Source of the DNA: JBFYTX01 sp963739515
GTDB lineage: Bacteria; Chloroflexota; Dehalococcoidia; Dehalococcoidales; RBG-16-60-22
DNA length: 64,000 nucleotides
Reading direction: 5' to 3'
NCBI GenBank assembly: GCA_963739515.1
Contig: CAVUAO010000002.1
Coordinates: 434,001 to 498,000, forward strand
Shown: positions 17,486-27,247 of the stretch, in pieces
Layout of the letters: each line of letters begins with the position of its first letter
How positions within the stretch are numbered: position 1 is the stretch's first letter
Notes under the pieces: model-generated
The model's database searches: none
Seen by the model: only the letters and a program-made list of their open reading frames with translations
What the model was told of the DNA's origin: nothing
Position numbers and translations under genes: made by a program

Positions 17486-19054
17486 ATGTTGCTTAATGAA
17501 TTTTTAGAAAAAAGCGCCGAATTATACCCCAATAAGGTGGCATTGGTCTGTCGTGACCGAAGGCTTACCTACGTTGAGATTGACAATGCTGCCAATTCTT
17601 TTAGTAACGCCCTGATAGCTAAAGGGTTTCAGAGCCAGGATAGGGCAATTGTATGTCTTAACAACTCCGTTGAATCAGTCATCTCCCTCTTCGGGATATT
17701 AAAAGCTGGTGGTATCTTTGTGATATTAGACCCGCAGGTTAAGGCAAGAAAACTCGAGTATGTACTGAGTGATTGCCAGGCGCGAGTGCTGATAACCGAT
17801 ACAGAACACTTGAGAACCATGTCTGAATCTTTCTCCCATTTGCCAAATTTGGAGCAGACTATCGCCACGGATTCTGAAAAGGCTTCCCCAATGAACAAAC
17901 CGGTTACTGGCCAGAGCTTAACGTCCTTTAGAGTAATTCTGGAGGAATACTCTACCGCCCGTCCGGCACCATCTTGTATTGATATCGATCTGGCCAGTCT
18001 GATATACACTTCGGGTTCTAGCGGTAGTCCCAAGGGAGTGATGCTAACCCATCATAATATGGTATCCGCCGCCACCTCTATTACTCAGTACTTGAAAAAT
18101 ACTAGAGACGACATCATTCTTGATACTTTGCCCCTGGCATTTGACTACGGCCTGTATCAGGTCCTTATGGCTTTTATGTTTGGCGGCACGGTAATTCTTG
18201 AAAAAGGCTTCGTTTATCCCCAGCAAGTTATCAACATAATTGTCCAGGAAAAGGTGACCGGTTGGCCGATTGTTCCGATGATTGCCGCAATTCTTGTCAG
18301 ACTTAAAAACCTTGATAAGCAGGATTTTTCCAGCCTGAGGTATATTACCAGCACCGGTCAAACACTGCCGCTAAAGCATATCGCATATCTGAAGAAGGCC
18401 TTTCCGAGAGTTAATATATACTCCATGTATGGCTTAACCGAATGTAAGAGAGTTGCTTATCTTCCGCCTGAGGAGCTGGAGAAAAGGCCAGGTTCTGTCG
18501 GTAAAGCGATGCCTAATACAGAGGCCTATATCGTTGATGAGAATGGCGAAGAGATAACGGAGGCGGAGAAACCTGGTGAGCTCGTAGTGAGAGGGTCAAA
18601 CGTGATGAAGGGTTACTGGAACCTTCCCGAGGAAACGGCGAAGGCCCTGCGTCCGGGGTCCTATCCTGGTGAGAAAGTCCTTTATACCGGAGATCTTTTT
18701 AATAAGGATAAAGAGGGTTATCTCTACTTCCTGGGTCGTAAAGACGACATCATCAAGACGGCTGGACACATGGTAAGCCCCAAAGAGGTAGAGAATGTTT
18801 TATACGAAAGAGAAGATGTTGTTGAGGCCGCGGTAATCGGGGTGGAGGATGAAATCCTGGGGAAGGCAATAAAAGCTTTTGCACATTTGACTGATGCCTC
18901 TCAGGCCTCCGAGGAGGACATCATCAAATTCTGTTCTGAACGTTTAGAAGACTTCGCGGTGCCTAAAAGTGTGATTCTTTGCGGACCACTGCCGAAGACT
19001 ACCACCGGGAAAATCCAGAAGCGAGGTCTTCTATCGATAAAACCGCAAGAGTAA
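17486..19054 (+). CDS. AMP-forming acyl/aminoacyl ligase (ANL family)
   Basis: The protein has 522 residues, full length for the family, with the P-loop YTSGSSGSPKGVMLTH (about 172-187), the YGLTE motif (about 313-317), TGDLF and the C-terminal catalytic lysine region TTTGKIQKR. It activates a carboxylic acid as the adenylate and could load it on the carrier protein encoded just upstream. No condensation or thioesterase domain is attached. Similar stand-alone ligase/carrier pairs occur in polysaccharide loci, where they supply acyl groups for sugar decoration; applying that here is inference. Confidence 0.85.
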   Translation: MLLNEFLEKSAELYPNKVALVCRDRRLTYVEIDNAANSFSNALIAKGFQSQDRAIVCLNNSVESVISLFGILKAGGIFVILDPQVKARKLEYVLSDCQARVLITDTEHLRTMSESFSHLPNLEQTIATDSEKASPMNKPVTGQSLTSFRVILEEYSTARPAPSCIDIDLASLIYTSGSSGSPKGVMLTHHNMVSAATSITQYLKNTRDDIILDTLPLAFDYGLYQVLMAFMFGGTVILEKGFVYPQQVINIIVQEKVTGWPIVPMIAAILVRLKNLDKQDFSSLRYITSTGQTLPLKHIAYLKKAFPRVNIYSMYGLTECKRVAYLPPEELEKRPGSVGKAMPNTEAYIVDENGEEITEAEKPGELVVRGSNVMKGYWNLPEETAKALRPGSYPGEKVLYTGDLFNKDKEGYLYFLGRKDDIIKTAGHMVSPKEVENVLYEREDVVEAAVIGVEDEILGKAIKAFAHLTDASQASEEDIIKFCSERLEDFAVPKSVILCGPLPKTTTGKIQKRGLLSIKPQE

Positions 19055-19057
19055 AAT

Positions 19058-20020
19058 ATGAAATTCCATAAAGATATCCTGCAATTGGACTGCGCCGCCG
19101 AGGCGGACCGGATTTGTGCCTTTATACAAAAACAGGTCACCGAAATGAGGCGCGATGGCGCCGTAATTGGGATGAGCGGCGGCATTGATTCTGCGGTCTC
19201 GTCCGCTCTATGCGTGAGGGCCTTGGGCAAGGACAAGGTCTTAGGGGTGTTACTGCCGGAGAAGGAGTCAAACCCGGTCTCGGCGAGATACGCCTCTGCC
19301 CACGCTAAGAAGCTGGGGGTGAAGACGATAACGATTGATATCACTCCTACTCTTGAAGCAATTGGGACCTATCAAAAGAGGGATGACGCTATCAGGAATA
19401 TTTTCCCTGAATACGGCCCGCAGTACAAATCGAAAATCACCCTGCCCGCCGACCTGCTGGCCAGAGATGCTTTTAACGTCTTCTCGTTGAAAATTGAGGA
19501 TAGTAAGGGCAATATTAAATCGGCCCGGCTTGACCCACGCACGATGCATGCTATCGTCGCGGCCACGAACACCAAACAAAGAACCAGGATGATGTATCTC
19601 TACCACTATGCCGAGATGAACAACTATCTGGTCTGCGGCACTACCAACCGGAGTGAAGACATCCAGGGATTCTTTGTGAAGTACGGCGATGGCGGCGTGG
19701 ATATTGAGCCCCTTGCCCACCTGTATAAAATGCAGGTTTACCAGCTCGCTGGTTACTTGGGAATAATTAAGGAAATTATAGATAGAATACCGACTCCAGA
19801 TACCTATAGTTTCATGCAATCTGATGAAGAGTTCTATTTCCGCATGCCCTACGACAAACTTGACCTCCTACTATATGCCTGGGAAAACAAAGTCCCTATC
19901 GAAGATGTGTGCCAGGCGATGAATCTGACGGAAGAGCAGGTTAAGAGGGCTTTTAGAGATTTTACTGCCAAGGCTAACGCGACTAGACATTTGCATGCCA
20001 TGCCACCAGTGCCTATTTAG
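19058..20020 (+). CDS. NAD synthase-like ATP pyrophosphatase
   Basis: The protein has 320 residues with the PP-loop GMSGGIDSAVSSAL near the N-terminus and the block KYGDGGVDIEPLAHLYKMQV typical of NH3-dependent NAD synthases. No glutaminase domain is fused. The start is 3 bp after the ligase stop, so it is translated in the same operon as the carrier protein and ligase. It may be the cell's NAD synthase or a homologue recruited to amidate a sugar or an acyl-carrier substrate. The context favours a specialised role, the sequence the classical one. Confidence 0.75.
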   Translation: MKFHKDILQLDCAAEADRICAFIQKQVTEMRRDGAVIGMSGGIDSAVSSALCVRALGKDKVLGVLLPEKESNPVSARYASAHAKKLGVKTITIDITPTLEAIGTYQKRDDAIRNIFPEYGPQYKSKITLPADLLARDAFNVFSLKIEDSKGNIKSARLDPRTMHAIVAATNTKQRTRMMYLYHYAEMNNYLVCGTTNRSEDIQGFFVKYGDGGVDIEPLAHLYKMQVYQLAGYLGIIKEIIDRIPTPDTYSFMQSDEEFYFRMPYDKLDLLLYAWENKVPIEDVCQAMNLTEEQVKRAFRDFTAKANATRHLHAMPPVPI

Positions 20021-20061
20021 TGAATATACGAGGACATAAGATATTTCAAAGATGAAGATGG

Positions 20062-20102
20062 TATAATCAGGGTATTAAGTGCGGCAAAAAGACCGGTATA
20101 AT
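20062..20102 (+). promoter_or_regulatory. Two GGTATAATCA elements (candidate -10 boxes)
   Basis: TATAAT at 20062-20067 and 20097-20102 each sit inside GGTATAATCA, 35 bp apart, between the NAD-synthase-like gene and the amidotransferase gene. Either could be the -10 element of a promoter for the downstream genes. No good -35 element stands out. Confidence 0.3.
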
Positions 20103-20170
20103 CACTTAAGACCTGAAAGTCTTGCTTTTATCTAACAGAGGGGGACGGGGGCAAGTTGACGGGTGATAAA

Positions 20171-21194
20171 ATGTCAGCATTGAAAATATGTACCGGATGC
20201 GTCCTACCGGAAACATTCCCGGGCATTCGGTTCAACAAGGCAGGGGTGTGCAATCTGTGCCTTGATTTCAAAGGTATCGGGAGTGAGCAGGAGAAAAAGG
20301 CGGAATACAAGGAAAATTTCGAGGCATTGATTAAAGAATACCGGGGAAGCGGTACATACGATGCACTGATGTGCTACAGTGGCGGCAAGGACAGCACCTA
20401 TACGCTGGCCGTTCTTAAAGAAGAATACGGACTGAGTGTTCTGGCCGTGTCAATTGATAATGGATTCGTCTCGGAACAGGCCTTCAAGAACATAAGGACC
20501 GTTGTGGAGAAATTAGGGGTGGATCATATCTTCTTCAAGCCACGATTCGATGTCCTGGCCAGAATCTTTCGCCATTGTGCTGGTAAGGACATTTACCCGC
20601 CCAAGGCTTTGGAGAGGGCGAGTAGCGTTTGTACTTCCTGCATGGCCATCATAAAATACAGTACCCTGCGAATCGCCCTGGAAAAAAATATCCCCTTCAT
20701 CGGTTACGGATGGTCTCCCGGCCAGGCGCCTGTCACGTCATCCATCATTAAGAACAATCCACGTATCGTAAAAATGATGCAGAAGTCTCTCTATGACCCC
20801 CTGTATAAAATCGTCGGCAGCGAGATAAAACCCTATTTTCTTGAAGACAAACATTTCACGGGTTCTTATCGGTTTCCTTACTATATACACCCGCTGGCAT
20901 TTCTAGATTACAAAGAACAAGCGGTCTATAAGAACATCGCACGCTTTGGCTGGAAACCACCTGACTGACACCGATGCGAATTCCACTAATTGCCTTCTCA
21001 ATTCCTTCGCAAATGTCGTCCACAAGCAGCGATTGGGCTTTCATCCGTATGCTTTCGAACTGGCGAATCTGGTTCGGGAAGGTTATCTCAATCGTCAAGC
21101 CGCCCTGGCAAGGCTTAACGAACCGGAGAATCCCGATATCGTGGCGATGGTTAAGGCAAAACTAGCCATCAAAAAGGAAGACTGTGTCAATTAA
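20171..21194 (+). pseudogene. N-acetyl sugar amidotransferase, frameshifted near its C-terminus
   Basis: The first frame has the CTGCVLPETFPGI zinc-type Cys motif, the PP-loop CYSGGKDSTYTLAVL and the later CTSCMAIIKY block of the WbpG/LegM/PseA-like amidotransferases that add an amidine nitrogen to nucleotide sugars. It stops at 20966-20968 right after GWKPPD. The +1 frame continues seamlessly with TDANSTNCLLNSFAN and GFHPYAFELANLVREGYL, the conserved family C-terminus, to TAA 21192-21194. One extra base in CCTGACTGACACC explains the shift. It may be a true mutation or a sequencing error. ATG 20171 is preceded by GGTGAT. Confidence 0.8.
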
Positions 21195-22020
21195 AGAGAA
21201 GTCTTTGATGGATATGCCCATGGTAAGGCGATGGGCCGGCCTGACCCTCAGAACCATACGGCATATACCGCCTTCTGGGATGATAACTCACGGCGTAAAT
21301 TCCAGGAGCGAGCCGCGGTTCTCCGACCTCGTAGCGCGATATGACGTGTTGATAATGAAACACTGTTTTCCAGCGAGCGATGTCTTACAGGATATTAGAG
21401 AAGCTGACCCAACATCACCGAGGCAGAGCCTTGAGAACTACAAGGCAATTTATCGCCTTCTTAGAAACATGTTCGATAAGCATCCGGATAAACTATTCAT
21501 CATCTGGACCCTATCGCCGAGGCATCGGCTCTATGAGCCGACGGAGGGACATAAAGACGAAAATGCTGCTCGGGCCACTGAATTTTCGAACTGGTTGAAG
21601 GGAGATCTTATTAACGAAGGTGGTTCTCACCCCAATATCTTTATCTGGGACTTCCGTGGTTTGATGATAGACCCGGATACTGATTTCCTTAATTATGGAT
21701 ATGAATCCGACCACAACAGTCCTGACTCCCATCCCAACAAACTGGCCAATAACAAGGCAGGCCCAGAGTTTGCTAAATTTATCGTTGATTCCATTATGAG
21801 TGTTTATGGTAGCAGCCAAATTAAGCGAAAAGTGAAAATAGTATTTTTACATCACTCGACAGGTCTCAATGTTTACAAACATCCTTCACAAGGCGTACCG
21901 GCATGGTTTACCAGGTTCAACGCTTCTAGCAATATGAGTTACTTGATTTCACATAAGTGGTATCCGCAGGATGGAAACATGCCAGTGCACTATTATCGAA
22001 GTTGGCTTGATGGTAGATAA
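21184..22020 (+). pseudogene. Rearranged SGNH-hydrolase-like fragments in one open frame
   Basis: The 278-residue frame opens with GTG 21184 after AAAGGAAG. Residues about 55-210 match the C-terminal half of SGNH-type proteins (YDVLIMKHCFPASDVL, LENYKAIYRLLRNMF, SDHNSPDSHPNKLANNKAGP). Residues about 215-278 match the N-terminal start of the same fold (KVKIVFLHHSTGLNVY) and break off at HYYRSWLDGR. The halves are thus in the wrong order, as if two tandem copies had recombined. After the stop, another frame reads VKYNNAQDVRDNIIYYFL to 22088, a further leftover. It is probably inactive. Confidence 0.55.
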
Positions 22021-22099
22021 CCTTGAAGTTAAATACAACAATGCCCAGGATGTACGAGACAATATAATCTACTATTTCCTCCGGTAACCAAGGAGAAAA

Positions 22100-22726
22100 A
22101 TGGCCTTTTTAACATGGATAGTTATCTTTCTGCAGAAAGCTTTCAGGAAAGCTACAAAGGTGGTCGTAATTGCCGGGTACGACCATAATACCATTTATAA
22201 ATATTTCAGAAAACAGGGTGCGAAGATTGGAGAAGGCTGCGTTATCAGTACCAAGTCACTGGGAACTGAGCCATACCTAGTCAGCCTTGGTAATCGTGTA
22301 TGGATATCTAATGATGTAGTCTTTCACACTCATGATGGAGGTACGTGGGTTCTGAGGGACAACCAACCGAACCTTGATGTCTACGGCCCTATTATCATCG
22401 AAGATAACTGCCTCATCGGGGTAGGTGCTCAACTGCTCCCCAATATACACATAGGCAGGAATTCCATAGTGGGGCCTGGTTCAGTAGTTATTTCGGATGT
22501 TCCGCCATATAGCATTGTCATGGGGGTGCCAGCCAGACCTATCAGCTCCTTCGCTAAATACCAAGAAAAATGCCTTGCCCGATGGGAAGAGCTGAAACCT
22601 CCTGATTTGGACACAGATAAAATAGGCTGGGATCATTCAAGAGAGGCCAAGAAAAAAAAGAGAAAACATCTCACCGAATTATTTATGAATCAAACTGAGG
22701 AAGAAAAGAGAAATGCTGATAAGTAA
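22100..22726 (+). CDS. Hexapeptide-repeat acyltransferase
   Basis: The protein has 208 residues with a membrane-associated N-terminus, then left-handed beta-helix repeats (VSLGNRVWISNDVVFHTHDGG, IIEDNCLIGVGAQLLPNIHIG) and the VMGVPARPI motif. The C-terminal ~50 residues are charged and Lys-rich. It likely acetylates a sugar or lipid-linked glycan. ATG 22100 follows AAGGAG at good spacing. It lies downstream of the damaged amidotransferase and SGNH remnants. Confidence 0.8.
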   Translation: MAFLTWIVIFLQKAFRKATKVVVIAGYDHNTIYKYFRKQGAKIGEGCVISTKSLGTEPYLVSLGNRVWISNDVVFHTHDGGTWVLRDNQPNLDVYGPIIIEDNCLIGVGAQLLPNIHIGRNSIVGPGSVVISDVPPYSIVMGVPARPISSFAKYQEKCLARWEELKPPDLDTDKIGWDHSREAKKKKRKHLTELFMNQTEEEKRNADK

Positions 22727-22934
22727 ATTCTGAAGGCTACCAACTTTGTTGATGTAAGGGTGTTTCCTTCGCCGTTGGGGCGAATAAGCAGATTCACATG
22801 GCCATTGGGAAAATTCTTCGTATGTAAATTACTATTAGGTGCCTCGATTAATTCGTTAAGCCGTCTGCTCACAGGCACAGGAATCAAGGGTAGTCCTTAA
22901 GTTGTATACAAAAAAATATAAGAATTATTAATTT

Positions 22935-24158
22935 ATGAACATTTGCCAAGTTTGTATTTCCGATGGTTGGGGTGGTGCTGAGACAGTGGTTTATGAGCTG
23001 GCTCGGCATCTTCGTGACAAGGGTGAGAATGTGAGCCTTGTTCTTAACCATGAGATCGTGAAATTCTATAACGACCTCGAGAATGTCAAGCTTTTTGATG
23101 TTGGTTGTTTTTACCCACCGGACTCTAATATACCCCATATCATAAAGAATAATAAAAAACGGGACTTGTTAACCCAATTTCTTCGCCTGGGTTACCGTTA
23201 TCTGGACGAATTGCTCCTTTACCAGCATTATCAGAGAGTAAAAGGTGATTTAAGGCAATTCCTGCAGGAAAACCAAGTCGATATTGTTAATTCACACATC
23301 TTCAATGCGGCCATTCTGGTTTCTACTCTTGATAGTCTCCAGAGTTCAACCATAATTACTGTCCACGGGGAGTCGGGGCTTAGGGGGGTAACCCCTGAAC
23401 ACCCGCTCGTTAAGCCCATAGAAAAATTGAAGGCGAGGAAGTTCAAGCAGGCTCTGGCCAAAGTGGATAGAGTCATCGGAGTATGTGATTTTATCATCGA
23501 CGCCTGGGAGAAACAGGGAGTAGAGTTTAAAAACAAACCGGCCTTGATATACAATGGCATTAATTTGGCTGACATTAAAAATAGTTCCTCTTTAACTGTG
23601 GACCTGAAGGGGAAATTCAACCTACTTTTTCCAGGGGGGGCGAAGTGGACTAAAGGGGGAGATTTGCTGATTGCAGCATTAGCTAAGGTAAAGCCAGAAA
23701 TACCTGATTTTCATCTCTATATTGCCCTGGATGTACCCCAGAGCAGTCTGCTTAGAAAAATGGTGAAAAAATTAGACTTAGAGTCCCATGTTACCTTTTC
23801 AGGTTTTCTTTTAAAGGGAGAATACCAAAAATTGCTTAACTCGGTTGATATATTTGTTTTGCCTTCGAGGTCGGAGGCTTTTCCGATAGCAATTCTGGAA
23901 GCAATGGCTCTGGGTAAGCCGATAATCGCGTCCCGTGCCGGCGGTATCCCGGAGGTGGTCCAGGATGGCAGAAATGGGGTTCTGATTGAGCCGTATTCCA
24001 ACCAAATTGCCAGCGCCATCGTATACCTCCATAACAACGCGGACATCCGAAAGGAAATAAGCCGAAACAACTTGCAGGACGTAGCTCGGTTTGACTGGAA
24101 TCTCATCACCGACCAGTATATCCAAATCTACCAGCAGGTACTCAAAGAGGTTAGATGA
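22935..24158 (+). CDS. GT4-family glycosyltransferase
   Basis: A protein of 407 residues with a GT-B layout. The N-terminal acceptor half has the glycine-rich DGWGGAETVVYELARHL loop. The C-terminal nucleotide-sugar half has the E-x7-E signature within SEAFPIAILEAMALGKPII, and AGGIPEVVQDG. It transfers a sugar from a nucleotide donor to a growing glycan on the cytoplasmic face of the membrane. No strong ribosome-binding site precedes ATG 22935; the 208-bp gap upstream is AT-rich and otherwise empty. The sugar is unknown. Confidence 0.85.
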   Translation: MNICQVCISDGWGGAETVVYELARHLRDKGENVSLVLNHEIVKFYNDLENVKLFDVGCFYPPDSNIPHIIKNNKKRDLLTQFLRLGYRYLDELLLYQHYQRVKGDLRQFLQENQVDIVNSHIFNAAILVSTLDSLQSSTIITVHGESGLRGVTPEHPLVKPIEKLKARKFKQALAKVDRVIGVCDFIIDAWEKQGVEFKNKPALIYNGINLADIKNSSSLTVDLKGKFNLLFPGGAKWTKGGDLLIAALAKVKPEIPDFHLYIALDVPQSSLLRKMVKKLDLESHVTFSGFLLKGEYQKLLNSVDIFVLPSRSEAFPIAILEAMALGKPIIASRAGGIPEVVQDGRNGVLIEPYSNQIASAIVYLHNNADIRKEISRNNLQDVARFDWNLITDQYIQIYQQVLKEVR

Positions 24159-24287
24159 GCACATGTGTTCTTCTGATTGTAACCTGCTCCCGGTAGCAGC
24201 TGGCAGCAGCCTAGAAACAGGCTATTACATGGTAATCGGGAGTAATCTTCATCTTTTCAGGAATTATCGAGGGAGGTCGTGTTAAAA

Positions 24288-25220
24288 ATGAATAAGGTTA
24301 TCGTTACGGGGGGCAGCGGATTTATTGGTTCCAATCTGGCCGATGGACTCCTCGAGCGGGGCTATCAGGTAGTTATTATCGATAATCTCGCCACGGGCAG
24401 GTTCGCTAATATTAAACATCTGCTCGTTAATAAGAAAGTTGAATTTGTCCGGGGCAGCGTGGCCAGCCTGCTGACGTTGCAGAAGCTTTTCTCCGGCGCC
24501 GAATATGTTTTTCACCAGGCGGCAATTCCAAGCGTTCCCCGCAGCATAAAAAACCCCAGATTGTCGCATAACATCAATATCACCGGAACGCTTAATGTCC
24601 TCCTGGCGGCAAGGGATAACGGGGTGAAAAAGGTGGTTTACGCTTCTTCCTCGTCCGTCTACGGAGATAGCGTCACACTTCCCAAAAACGAGGACATGAC
24701 CCCTAACCCCTTGTCCCCATACGCCGTTACCAAGCTTACCGGAGAGTATTATTGCAAGGTATTCCAAAAAATTTATAATCTCGAAACCGCCTGCTTGCGC
24801 TATTTTAATGTCTACGGCCCGCGGCAGGATCCGAACTCCCAGTATGCTGCTGTTATCCCTAAGTTTATTACCAGCATCCTAACGGGCAAGCCGCCAGTCA
24901 TCTTCGGCGATGGCGAACAGAGCCGTGATTTTACTTTTATTCGGGATGTTGTCGCGGCCAATATCCTGGCGGCGGAAAGCCATGCTACGGGCGTCTTCAA
25001 TATCGGCCGGTCGGAGAGGGTGACCGTCAACCACCTGGCCCAGGTTCTCATTGACCTCACCGGTAATGCCGCCATCCACCCGGTTCATAAAGAACCAAGG
25101 CCCGGTGATGTTAAACACAGCCTGGCCGATATCACGCGGGCTAGGGCTTTTGGTTACAATCCCGGATACAGCCTGGAGCAGGGGCTGAAAGAAACCTTGA
25201 AGACATTTGGCCGGAGCTAA
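24288..25220 (+). CDS. NAD-dependent UDP-sugar 4-epimerase-like protein (full length)
   Basis: The protein has 310 residues. It has GGSGFIGSNLADGL at the N-terminus, SSSSVYGD, the catalytic SPYAVTKLTGEYY (Y-x3-K) and the RYFNVYGPRQDP loop of UDP-glucose/GlcNAc 4-epimerases. ATG 24288 is chosen because GGGAGG (24271-24276) is 11 bp away; an in-frame GTG at 24279 is too close to that site. The last ~125 codons belong to a ~595-bp segment repeated at 30067-30661. The stop overlaps by 4 bp the end of the kinase-derived fragment on the other strand. Confidence 0.9.
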   Translation: MNKVIVTGGSGFIGSNLADGLLERGYQVVIIDNLATGRFANIKHLLVNKKVEFVRGSVASLLTLQKLFSGAEYVFHQAAIPSVPRSIKNPRLSHNINITGTLNVLLAARDNGVKKVVYASSSSVYGDSVTLPKNEDMTPNPLSPYAVTKLTGEYYCKVFQKIYNLETACLRYFNVYGPRQDPNSQYAAVIPKFITSILTGKPPVIFGDGEQSRDFTFIRDVVAANILAAESHATGVFNIGRSERVTVNHLAQVLIDLTGNAAIHPVHKEPRPGDVKHSLADITRARAFGYNPGYSLEQGLKETLKTFGRS

Positions 25221-25435
25221 GAAGCGGGAGTCTGTTCCTCTCTTAACTTGCTCTGAACATTTCCCGTGACTACCCCGTTCAGGATGAAACCTTCCACGTG
25301 AGCGTTAACAGATTCTAGGGTCTGCTTGCTTTCTATCGCCAGGTCGATTTTTGAGGTATCCGGCTGTAGTACCAGGAGGACGCTGTCAGCATCTCTGGCC
25401 AGGATTTTAGTATCCGCCCATCCTATTACCGGGGC
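24841..25435. repeat. Left copy of ~595-bp direct repeat (epimerase end plus kinase end)
   Basis: It covers the 3' part of the full-length epimerase and the last ~73 codons of the Wzz/BY-kinase on the opposite strand. Aligned at an offset of 5226 bp with 30067-30661, the first ~45 bp differ at several positions and the remainder is almost identical. Identity ends abruptly at 25435/30661 at a shared ATTACCGGGGC. Confidence 0.9.
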
Positions 25436-25815
25436 CCGGTCCACGCGGATGGTGCCATTGGTCAAAGTTACCGGTACTGAATGGCCTCCGATATCCCCGA
25501 TGACGACGTTCGATAGTGTAAGCGGGCAGCTACCCCCTGCACTCCCGGCCGTCATCGTGATGACGGCGAATGTACTCGCGGTCGATACCATCTGACCGGG
25601 GCTGATAATCACCCCGAACACCCCGGCAATGGTCCCAGCCACATTATTAATCTGGCCCGCGTTAAAATAGGTGCTGGCACCGCCCTGGTGTAGCAGGTTG
25701 CCTTCTACAACGCTGACGGCGGTAACTATATTTGGGTTATAACTCAGGTCAAACTGCATGCCGGCAATGGCGTTATTGGGCGTGGTGCTGATACTGATAG
25801 TATATCCTGCACCCT
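25217..25815 (-). pseudogene. Cohesin fragment fused in frame to the Wzz/BY-kinase C-terminus
   Basis: One open minus-strand frame starts after a stop near 25815 without a signal peptide. It reads into a cohesin-like domain (MQFDLSYNPNIVTAVSVV, paralogous to the cohesins at 4.8-8.1 kb) and, at VDRAPVIGWADTK, switches to the last ~73 residues of the kinase encoded at 30443-32950, ending LREEQTPAS. The switch lies in a shared RAPV-like stretch, suggesting microhomology. The only ATG is inside the cohesin. Neither half is complete, so it is probably non-functional debris of the duplication. Confidence 0.7.
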
Positions 25816-25882
25816 GTTCTACTTCTGGAAACAGAGAATATAGTTATCTATTCGCCGAGGAGATTATTTATTGGTTGTAAAA

Positions 25883-27247
25883 TTACCTGCCGTTGATTCT
25901 ATAACTACGTCGACGACGCAGCGTAATAAAGGTGAATAATCCAATTATCACAATACCGCCGAGCGCAACCGCAACTCCAATATAGAGTGGCCAGTTAGTC
26001 GGCCTCACGTACGGTGTTTCGTCAGTTGCTTTTAGTAAAGTTGGCTTTGGTACGATAACATTGAACTGTCCTGCCTTACCATTAATATCGACGCTATTGT
26101 TTCCTCGGATGGTCGCCACCGTGGTGAAGGAGACTTTCTGGCTCTGGTCGGCATCGAGTTCCACCTCTTTTTTAGCTTCTTGTTGATTATTTATTTTAAG
26201 AACGAGAGTATAGCTTCCCTGACTGCCTCCGATATTAGTGACTAAGGTTGAAATTGTCACTTCTTCATTGGGGTTGACTTCATCCGGAGTTATTGACAAA
26301 CCGGAGATAGTAAAACTGGCTGGCGTTGACAATTCCGCCACGGTGCCTTCAGGCACGGGTTCCTTAACCTTATAATTACTCGATATCCCATTGATCTCTA
26401 CGGTATATTCGCCGGTTGTGTCTGTGATTAAGGTGAAGCTGACCGTCTGGCTCTGGCCGCCATCAAGCGTTATTTTTTTTGCCTGCGATTTCGAGTTATT
26501 TATCTTAAGAGTGACGTCATAGCGCCCGGTCAGGTCGCCGGCATTGGTAATGGTGGCGCTGACGGTGACGGTTTCACCCGGATAGACCTCTGTTGGCGAA
26601 ATCGTTAATCCACTGACTTCGAAGCTGGCGGGGGACGTATAAGCCAGGGCGGTGAAGGTAGAAAAATGACTTAACGGTACCGTGATGGTGTTATTGACCG
26701 GGTCAATGACGCAATCTTCGAACGGGACCCATTTCCCGTCCTGCCAGGTAGCGAGTTTCAGATTTTCTTCGGCGACTCCCGTCGGTACCTGAGAATCACT
26801 ATACTTGAAAGTCAAATAGATGGGTGGGTCCCAGGTCGCGCCGACGGGGCCGATATCATAAGTCAGACACACGAAATTACAATCGGCCGGCGGTGCGGGT
26901 GGTGCTGTATTTTCCTTGATGGATACGGAATATAACCGGTTGCCGTTTTTGTTCACGCCGATGGTGCCTTTGGATATATCGAGCTTAACTTTGCCGTCCA
27001 TCGATTCCGCCGTAGCGTTAGCAACGAATGTACCGTCACTGGTGATGTATTCGGCCAGACTGGTAACACCGCTGGGACCGCCTCCACCACCCCCACCGCC
27101 CCCACTATCACCTGACCCAGAGGTAACCGTAACCGACGCACCGATTGGGATCTCCTGGTCATCGGCTAAGGCAAGTTTGCCCGATAGCATGGTGAAATAT
27201 GTCAGGACTAAACCGATAATAAATAGTCTACAACCTACTTTAATCAC
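25883..27247 (-). CDS. Surface protein with CARDB-like domains and C-terminal anchor
   Basis: The protein has 454 residues: signal peptide (1-28), a short stretch, a poly-Gly linker, a beta domain starting PSGVTSLAEYI, two CARDB-like domains beginning LTISPTEVYPGE and LSITPDEVNPNE, then a transmembrane helix after RPTNWPLYIGV and an RRRR tail. It is a close paralogue of the last ~430 residues of the SGNH surface protein, without the hydrolase and repeat part. Its start overlaps the upstream gene's stop by 8 bp, implying translational coupling. A cell-surface structural role is inferred. Confidence 0.8.
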   Translation of the reverse strand: MIKVGCRLFIIGLVLTYFTMLSGKLALADDQEIPIGASVTVTSGSGDSGGGGGGGGGPSGVTSLAEYITSDGTFVANATAESMDGKVKLDISKGTIGVNKNGNRLYSVSIKENTAPPAPPADCNFVCLTYDIGPVGATWDPPIYLTFKYSDSQVPTGVAEENLKLATWQDGKWVPFEDCVIDPVNNTITVPLSHFSTFTALAYTSPASFEVSGLTISPTEVYPGETVTVSATITNAGDLTGRYDVTLKINNSKSQAKKITLDGGQSQTVSFTLITDTTGEYTVEINGISSNYKVKEPVPEGTVAELSTPASFTISGLSITPDEVNPNEEVTISTLVTNIGGSQGSYTLVLKINNQQEAKKEVELDADQSQKVSFTTVATIRGNNSVDINGKAGQFNVIVPKPTLLKATDETPYVRPTNWPLYIGVAVALGGIVIIGLFTFITLRRRRSYRINGR

